This document shows positions 56,912-64,000 of a DNA stretch of 64,000 nucleotides, one piece after another. The stretch is from Phialophora verrucosa (Eukaryota > Ascomycota > Eurotiomycetes > Chaetothyriales > Herpotrichiellaceae): NCBI GenBank assembly GCA_002099365.1, contig MSED01000013.1, positions 248,001 to 312,000 on the forward strand, written 5' to 3'. Numbering within the stretch: position 1 is the first letter of the stretch; every line of letters starts with the position of its first letter. The position numbers and the translations under genes are program-made. The notes under the pieces were generated by a model, which searched no databases, was not told where the DNA came from, and was given only the letters and a program-made list of their open reading frames with translations.

Positions 56912-57651
56912 GATGACAAAAGTCCTCGCTCGAATGCCTCAACTTGCTGGAGGATTGAGGTAAAGTGATCGAAGCGACGGTGTTGAAAAGTTCACGTTGG
57001 TGGCTTGAATTCAGATTCGGTTGACGGAAGATTGAAAATCCGATGCCGAAATAGGATAAGCGTGACCAACATTCTATTGAATCGGCTCAGCATCGAAGAT
57101 GTTTCTTTACGTTTGATTAATGGTACTAACTACGACATTGAACAATCTATTCGACATTGATTCATCCTGGGCACACGAGGCCAACACGTGATGGGCCCTT
57201 TCGCCGTGTCATTTCAATCGTGGACTGGGGTTTTTCCAAGGTCTTCAGTAATAACACACGAAAATGCCCTTGAGGAAACGGCGTCTGGACAAGCCAATCC
57301 CTGGAGCAATAGAAACAGCACGTCTCTGGTTGGACGACTATTAGGATGATGGATGCCCTTCTCCTCAGGTCATCCTGATTAGCACGTTGACACTCGTGGA
57401 TAGGAAATTGCCTGGCTTCATCCTTGGTTCTTCTATGGCCGAAACCCGTCCCTCTTGTTGCCGATGGTGACCCTTCTTACGTTAGCGTCAACTACACACG
57501 TTCCTCAAGCACGCGATGTGACAAGAGGCCCACTCATAAGGGCGGCAAGGACCTCTGCTAATACCCAGACAATCGTTGCATCTTCAGGCACCTGGCTCGT
57601 GGAAGTCGTCGAGGATCTCGAACTCACGACTCTGAGGCTTTTCCATTGGCA
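56912..57651. promoter_or_regulatory. CGI121 upstream region
   Basis: This 740-base spacer holds the CGI121 promoter and the 3' end of the DUF3468 gene, both on the minus strand. No ORF or repeat is convincing. Confidence 0.45.
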
Positions 57652-59378
57652 TCAACTGCCTGTTACAAGAGCAAGATTCTCCGATACCCGAGCTGTCAAA
57701 TAATCGTCCCAGAAGAACAGGTGCCGGCTGATGAGCATTGCACGATCGATATCGGCTAACTCTCCACCCGATATTCGCCAGAGCCGCTGAGCAAGCGCGC
57801 AGGCGGGCGAATCAGGCAGTCGCGTTGCCGTCAACATGGCCGATATCCAGACCAGGGTCTGCTGCAAGATAGCCGAGTCACCGAGGCCGGATGGTACTGG
57901 AAAGAGCTCCTGCATCAAGTTGCTCCGTGACGCCAGTGCCAAGCAACTGGTGCGATGAAATGGGTCGGAAGCCATTGCGATGGGACTGCAGTGCATGCGG
58001 CATACATGCTCGGAATAGGCAAAAAGGGCGACGAGAAGGATTTCATCGAGTGTCCCCAGTGAGTGTCGATGCATCAGCAGGTCCGTGCCGTGAAACGTCG
58101 CTTCCGTGGCGCCTGGATTGGGGCCTAAGGCCCGGATACCGTTGCTCCGGAGATCTGAAGTCGGTGTGAGTGTGATTCCACTCGGCCAGCGCTGGGCTGT
58201 TACCTACCTCTGCTGACCTGAGCTATCTCTTCCGTGAGACAGTAGATCTGACGGGAAATCGCCCCGCTCATCACCAGGGCGGCCAGACCATGAGGCAAAG
58301 TCGACAAGCGAGTTATTACAAACTCTGGATCGGACAGGGGGTGATACATGGCTGTGCCCATCGCCGCGGAGCTTGTAGGATCTCCGAACCGACGCCTCCG
58401 ATTGAAATACTGCAATAGTTCCTCGTACCTTGACAAAGGCCGGGCCGTCAGCCACTTTACGGGGATCACGTTTGTGTATTGTCAACCTACATCAAGATGC
58501 GGAAATCAATATAGCCATCTAGGCTTGTGACTTGGCCGCCAGTCTTTCTTTGTTCCATTATTCGTCGCATTCCCGTGATATGCAGTTCCATTTCGGGTCC
58601 CATGTCTGCATCGCGGCGAGAGAAGAGCTGATACACCATGATCAGTTTGTGAGATACTAAGAGAAAGGGTCAAGGCGCTTGCATATAAGGTGATGAGTTG
58701 CAGGATGGCCAAGACGGTATAATCAGAGGTAGCATGTTTGGTTGCCACTCTAGAACGAAGTTTAGAGATGACGCTGTTCGCATGCTGATCCAGCATACGT
58801 GAATGTGCCGGCTGATGGGCCATAGTGGCCAGCTGGATCGCGCGGACGGACCCTATTGTTGCCTCGAAGAGCATATCGTCCTGAAAGATGTTCTTGAGAA
58901 CAGTGTCGAAGACGCTTTTCTTGAGCTGTCTGTTGCCTTTACGAAACCCGGAAAACGGCGCCCAGCTGTACATGTCTGCAGCTGCGTCAGCTTGTTACTC
59001 TGGACTTGCTAATTGTTTTTTTTTCTTCGAAAACTCACAGAAATGCACACCCGCTCTTGTACTGGCGTTGTCATTCCCCGGGAAGATCCAGAAGGGCTCG
59101 TATGTGAACTCGGGAGTGCGAGAGTCCTTGAGACTCTGATAGTCCTGCTGGTCCTGCTGATCCAGCTGGTCCTGCTGGTCATTGTTATGACTCAAGATGG
59201 AGCTTTGGCCTGGGCTGGAGTGCCGCGAAGGACCCTTTGGGGAATAGGTCGATCTTCGGCGGGCAGCCACCTTCGGTCGGCTGGGATAGGCTCCAACTCG
59301 AAACTTCAAGATCCCTTTGCGGTAATTCGAGATCTTAGCGGCAGCGGTTGTGCCAGAGTCTTGAGCGGTAGTCAGCAT
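57652..59378 (-). CDS. DUF3468 (fungal-specific transcription factor domain-2) regulator without zinc cluster
   Basis: Five exons, complement(57652..58154, 58208..58428, 58491..58605, 58658..58981, 59039..59378), give 500 aa. All junctions are GT/AG and in phase; the second intron (52 nt, GTATCT...ATGCAG) was the hardest to place. The N-terminus has basic residues (YRKGILKFRVG, AARRR) and a Gln/Asp repeat (DQQDQLDQQDQQD). Conserved DUF3468-like segments include MYSWAPFSGF, the helix TVLAILQLITLYA, and MELHITGMRRIMEQRKTGGQV. The later helical half reads LPHGLAALVMSGAISRQIY. The family is often annotated as tachykinin or fungal-specific transcription factor. No CxxC cluster is seen at the N-terminus, so DNA binding is doubtful. 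Its target is unknown. Confidence 0.75.
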
Positions 59379-60055
59379 GGCGCTGCGATCGGGGGCAAAC
59401 GGTGAAGATCAAAGCCGAATGGCGGACGTGTTTGGGGAACATCTGAAGGGTAAGTAGCAGAGCGGACACCGAATGCTTGCCGGGCTATATCGGTGATCAG
59501 GCATCCACACATGCACCTCCTGGTCGCTTTGGGCTTCAAGGAGGGAAGGTTCCCGATTCCCAGCGAGGGTAAGTCGTGGGAGGGATGCATGGGACTATAT
59601 GCGATTGGCTGGAGTGCTTTCCTCATCTGGGAAAGGCCCGAGTCGCCTACGTACCGAGCTTGGTAGGAACCAGAATACGAGCAAGCACATCTCTCTCATC
59701 AAGGCATGCGTCTCGCCCTCTTGGATCCTTGGATCGTGTCTCTGATCGGTTTGCGGGTTCCATACCTTGATCAATTCGCTGTTGAGCAGGCATCACCTTC
59801 TCGACGAGCACGACGACAAGAATCTTTGCGGAGCTCCAGCAATGATGGTAACAGACACCCTCACGACGTCCCGAGATCTCCCCAGCAGAAGAGCTGGTGA
59901 TTCGGGAATTGACGTTGACTCAAATCGGCAGGAAACATCACATCTCGCGGTAACATTCATTTACGTGGAAGCCTTGTGCACCAAGTATGTCAGGGTAGAC
60001 AGCCCGCTTGTTCGCTCCCCGAGATGTCTTTCCTTAATCTCACCGCATTCTCGGA
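59379..60055. other. Intergenic region, no gene seen
   Basis: This 677-base spacer holds the DUF3468 promoter and the 3' end of the HSP31-like gene, both on the minus strand. The small ORFs are not convincing. Confidence 0.45.
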
Positions 60056-61080
60056 TCACAGCTTTTCGAACGCCACCACCGTTGCCTCTGCAGTCGACCT
60101 TGCGCTCTGAGGATTCATACCAGTCACGATTCGGCCGTCCGTGACATGGAAATCGTCCCACACACCGTCAGCCCGAACATCTACGTGCCGAAGGAGTTAG
60201 CAAGGGTGAAACACAGGTTCGCCCCGAAGGGAGCTGAAGGAACGTACACTTCGCGCCCAGCTTGGCCGCCCACTCATCGATCAGAGGTTCGCCCCAGCTC
60301 CTGATTGGATCCATAATGTGCATGTCATATTCGGCCTGAGTGGTGAAGCCCGTGATGGTCTTGCCCTTGATAACCGAGTCACCTGTCATGGGATCGATTA
60401 CCCCGGGATATATGGCCTCTCCATGACACCTGAGCAGATGACAAGTGTTAGTGATCACAGTGCCAACCCCGGCACCCAACTGCAATAGCAGGAGGGAAGT
60501 GGAAGCGGAAAAGGATTTTGAGTCTGCGAAGAAGGACAAATAGGAGGAGGTGGTGGTGGTGGACCTACACCGCAGCAACTACACCCCCCTGCGTCCAGAT
60601 GTCAGTTGCGATCTTCTGCAATCCTTTTGCATGAGGATAGTCGATCAACGCGGCGTGTCCTGCACTAGCGAAGAATATTCCGTACTACACAGAGGCGCGG
60701 GCGGAACCAAGCTTGTTAGCATCATGTGCACGCAGAGGCTAATGGGTCTTGGACAAGGACCAGAAACCCGTAAGAAACGCACATACCTTCTTCCCATCGA
60801 CATCTTGGACCGCCGGCATATTGTCCAGCTTCTTCCGGAACTCGGAGCCCGTGTCTTCCCATTCCTTCTTATCCTCGCCGTTCAGAAAGCTCTCCTGCAA
60901 ACTCAACCAGTCAGGCACGTAGGTGCCCTTCTCCGACACGATGTCGACTTCGAACCCATGGGCCAGGAAGACCTTGTACGGGTGGAGGGCTTCACTGATG
61001 AAAAGCCCTGTGGGATTCCCGTCATGCAGAGGCGCCGTGGCAGAAGTTACGGCGATGATTGCTCGACGAGGGAGAGGCAT
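60056..61080 (-). CDS. HSP31: HSP31/DJ-1-family glyoxalase III-type protein
   Basis: Four exons, complement(60056..60180, 60248..60429, 60569..60684, 60787..61080), give 238 aa, nearly the length of yeast Hsp31. The expected residues are present at matching positions: Glu30 (GLFISEALHP), Cys138 and His139 (AAVCHGEA), and Glu170 (TTQAEYD). These define a class I amidotransferase-like fold. Hsp31-type members convert methylglyoxal to lactate without cofactor and act in oxidative and carbonyl stress. The ending (DGRIVTGMNPQSARSTAEA) is typical. The first exon carries the N-terminal strand and nucleophile-supporting Glu. No signal peptide is seen, so it is cytosolic. Glyoxalase activity is inferred from the conserved residues. 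Confidence 0.93.
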
Positions 61081-61806
61081 CTCGATCTCAGCTGGATGGA
61101 AGTCTAGCCCGAAAGGATCGGATCAAATGGGAAGGGTGGATGAATATCTGCAATGTCTGTATCTCTCGTGCAGTGAGGCAAGGCCTGATACTCTAGAATT
61201 CACAGCATGTGCTCGGTACGAGGGCGAAGGACGCGATATTTATCTGCACAACCGGCTCTCCACGGCTTTCGCTCCCTCTCAATGTCAAAGGTGTTGTCCA
61301 TTTTTGATGGTATTTTGGTGGATTCTCGTCTCTGTCATAGCAGAAACAGACGCGTTCGTATAGCAGCTGACAAAGCGTACGGGGTTGGTTCCCGCTGTCG
61401 ACATCAAGGCAAGGTGTTGTCTGGGACGACGATGCTGGTCCTCAGGGGACTCCAGTCTACCAATAGCTTGTCGATGAAAACTTGCCCCTTTAGGGCTAGA
61501 AGGCTTGGGAAGATGCAGGGCGCCTTGGTATAAACTCTTCCGTGGTACTCCAAACCATAGGAACAATTTGCATTACCATCCTAGCCTACATACAGTATGT
61601 ATAACATTCCCAGAGTCGTCATGATATGCGTCTATGTGCAGATGGTCAAAGGGTAAACCAAACATGGTCCTATCCAACTCCAAGAGGTCACATTTGCCCA
61701 AGCCCGTTGAGCGTCCGATGCGACCACGGCCCATACAACCTTTCGATCCCTGCTCCATGAACCATTTACAAACCCAGATCTAGTCGACATTCATCCACAT
61801 TCGTCA
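61081..61806. promoter_or_regulatory. HSP31-like upstream region
   Basis: This 726-base spacer holds the HSP31-like promoter and the DUF3405 gene 3' end, both on the minus strand. I see no stress-element or other motif that I can defend. Confidence 0.45.
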
Positions 61807-63978
61807 TCAGTCAAACTTGACCGGATGCAAGACCATGTTTGGGAGGCACATCCTGCCTCCACCCTGCCCACCCTCCGATTCCCAGTTGACCTCATCATTG
61901 CCGTTCTCCCTCCCGAGCCACCTCCTCCAAAGATATCCCGCAAAAGCAGCGTTGGAATAATACGTTGCGCCTCTGAAAACGTGTTCGCCAGGCCCAAACA
62001 CACTGCCGCCTTCGCCATGAAAATGCCCGTGTCCATGGTCCATGCCAGCCTTCTTATCCTCTAACCCTATCGGAGCATTGTTGAAGACCTCGTCGGCATG
62101 GACACTGGGCCAGTTGCGGTCGAAGTAGACTGGAATTGGTGCGTAGACTGCCTTCAGCCCGTAATGCAGTGCGATCGAGGCGGGGAACATCTCTGGGAAC
62201 ATGGTATGCTTATTGGCGTACGTTTCTTCGTGCATGAGCAGCAATAGGCGACGGGACATGCGGGAGGCCGTGATCAAAGCAGCACGTGTCGGAGGCCGGC
62301 CGTCGCGCGTCACATTATAGCCGGTTATGTCGTTATGGAAGGCCCAGCGGGTATTTTCTGGGTTAAAGAGAGGATTGAACGTGATAAGGTCTGTAATTTC
62401 ATCCGTGGAGTCGGGGACGGCCTGTTGAGGTATTTCGAGAAGTCTCTCACTGGGCAACTGAGGGCCAGAAATTGGCGTTTCATTTGCCGCTCTGGCCTGC
62501 TTTACCACAGATTGTGCGTAGCTTTCGTAGGAATCATATAAGGAAGGGATGTAGAATCTCGCCGACCGTTCCCAAGCATGATCTCGAGGCTGCTTTTCCG
62601 CCCAGGAAGCGATTGCAGATAGCAGTTCATGATAATGGCCGGTAACTCTCATGTCCATCTCCCATTGCCAGAAATAGTCGTACTCAGGATGTCTTTCTGC
62701 AAAATATTGAAGCGGAAAATGCAGTGACCGATATGCCTCGTAAATTTCGCCGCCCGAGAAATTCACAAGGCTGTCGGGAAATGGTGGAGGGTAGATCAAC
62801 TTCATCTGTGCCACTGACCAAAGCGTGCCCATTCCACGGAACTCTTCTGGCAGACTGTCTTTCAGGACCTTGTTGTACAATTCCGAAGAAGCCCATATCG
62901 GAATCGTATCATCCTGGACGTGGATCAGGAAATGAACCGTGTATTGCCCTCCCGACGCCAAGGCAAGTTCGCTAATGATGGCTCGGATCATAGCGATGTG
63001 ATATTTGGTATATTTGAATGTGCTCCAAGTGCGGAAGACAAGGGCGTTCCGAGACATGATCTGGTCAGAGTTCTTTCGAAAGCATCGAGTTTGTGCCTCG
63101 TGCCAGTTCACTCCTCTCCAGTCAGTAATGGCCACCTCTTCCAGACCACCATTGTCACCTTTGGAAACATCACCCAGCCCGCCCTTCTCCTCAGGAACTC
63201 CTAAGCCATAAGGTGCGAGCCGATTGACACGGTCGTAGCAGACTTCTTCATTTATGCCAAGCTCTTTTTGAGATCCGAGCAGAGGCGAGGGCATGCCCTG
63301 CGGTAGACCTTGGTACGCGGATATTGTAGGTGGGAGAACCTCTCTTTCCTCGTCCAAATAGCAACGTTCGAAATTCGGGGGCAAGGGCGACAGGAGCTCG
63401 GTAAGCCGCGGTTCATCGCGATGGCCGGGGTCGAAGGGGTCGAATGAGCTGGTCTCCTGTTCAGACATGTAGTCGGAGAAAGGGACTATATTCTTGCGCC
63501 CGCGATAGAAACCGTGGAGCCTGGCACAAAGGTTAGCCATATTATTGTTCGCTGGGGCAGCCGCACTGAGATGATCTCACCTTGGAAACTGCTCCCACCA
63601 GAAGACCTCCCTGCCATTCCGATCCACCGACTGGCCTGCCGGAATTGGTCCATTTGGGTCTATCACGTCCGCTCCATCTCCTTGCTCAACATCTGGTTCG
63701 GGGATCTCAACGCGCCGAGCGCTTTTCGTGGGGGACAGCGACCACCAAAGCGCGACAACCGTCAGGAGAGCAATTGCCGCTGCTGTCCATAATGCTCTCC
63801 TGGGCTTGAACTTTGAAACGCTCAGATGTCGTCGGTGGCCCTCGCGTGGCCGCGGCGATCCACCGTGGCTCAGCAAACTGCTCCCAGAGGAGTCGCTGCT
63901 CCAGTCGCGTCTGTGAGTTGAGATCCAGGCTGAAGGACTCAGCTTGTCGCTAAGGGCCTTGGGCACGAGCTCGATCAT
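61807..63978 (-). CDS. DUF3405-family type II membrane protein
   Basis: Two exons, complement(61807..63520, 63581..63978), give 703 aa. The start is the ATG at 63978, because the longer frame starts with TTG. A short cytosolic N-terminus with many Ser and basic residues precedes one TM helix (about 62-82, ALWTAAAIALLTVVALWW), as in Golgi-type membrane anchors. The luminal part matches DUF3405: NWHEAQTRC, RNALVFRTWSTF, YTVHFLIHVQDDT, and YDYFWQWEMDMRVTGHYHEL, which contains a DxD-like Asp-Met-Asp. This suggests a glycosyltransferase-like fold, not proven. A His-rich insert (DHGHGHFHGEGG) lies near 62,030. The C-terminal WESEGGQGGGRMCLPNMVLHPVK is family-like. Confidence 0.86.
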
Positions 63979-64000
63979 GCCACAAGACGCCAACGTCAGT

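Noticed and set aside
58605..58740. A frameshift or a 26-nt GC-AG intron in the DUF3468 gene
   Set aside because: A normal 52-nt GT-AG intron (donor GTATCT, acceptor ATGCAG) restores the family frame, so neither a pseudogene call nor a too-short intron is needed.
1..64000. CRISPR arrays, bacterial operons or insertion sequences
   Set aside because: The window is eukaryotic with spliced genes; no direct-repeat/spacer pattern, terminal inverted repeats or transposase was seen.

Overview
The window is nuclear DNA of a filamentous ascomycete (Pezizomycotina). The evidence is short introns (about 50-120 nt, mostly GTRNGT...YAG), unlinked monocistronic genes on both strands, fungal-only families (DUF3405, fungal-type amidase, Tri12-like MFS, DUF3468/tachykinin-type regulators) and a yeast-like Pol II CTD. 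I cannot name the genus. I rebuilt 24 protein-coding genes from exons; one is cut by the left edge, and the last starts 22 bases from the right edge. I saw no tRNA, rRNA, CRISPR array or intact transposon.

Layout. 0-6 kb: a partial low-complexity gene, then a convergent pair of nitrogen-scavenging enzymes (amidase, FAD amine oxidase). 7-39 kb is mostly a core gene-expression block: a CYT-4/Dss1-type mitochondrial RNB protein divergent from SDO1/SBDS; a small conserved fungal protein; an 834-aa protein with glycine/alanine repeats and a long coiled coil; RPB2; CTNNBL1; a cysteine-rich single-pass membrane protein; an arrestin-like adaptor with a PY motif; SWD1 (COMPASS); and RPB1. The two largest Pol II subunits lie about 10 kb apart, with a spliceosome-associated and a COMPASS gene between them.

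40-54 kb looks accessory: a TauD-type dioxygenase, a DUF2235 alpha/beta hydrolase, an HSL-family hydrolase, a Tri12-like MFS pump, a secreted lipocalin-like CrtC/Diels-Alderase-type protein and a secreted orphan protein, with long gene-poor spacers. 54-64 kb: a four-TM membrane protein, the KEOPS subunit CGI121, a DUF3468 regulator without a zinc cluster, an Hsp31/DJ-1 glyoxalase-type protein and a DUF3405 type II membrane protein.

The main points to check are the RPB1-RPB2-SWD1-CTNNBL1 linkage, an Ala-to-Thr change in the RPB1 trigger loop, an RNB protein with an eroded catalytic acidic cluster, the hydrolase/MFS/CrtC-like group without a backbone synthase, the seven-unit glycine-zipper protein, the secreted orphan, and a 10-bp palindrome (CTCGTACGAG) in three upstream regions. 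Exon boundaries were inferred by reading frame and splice consensus only.
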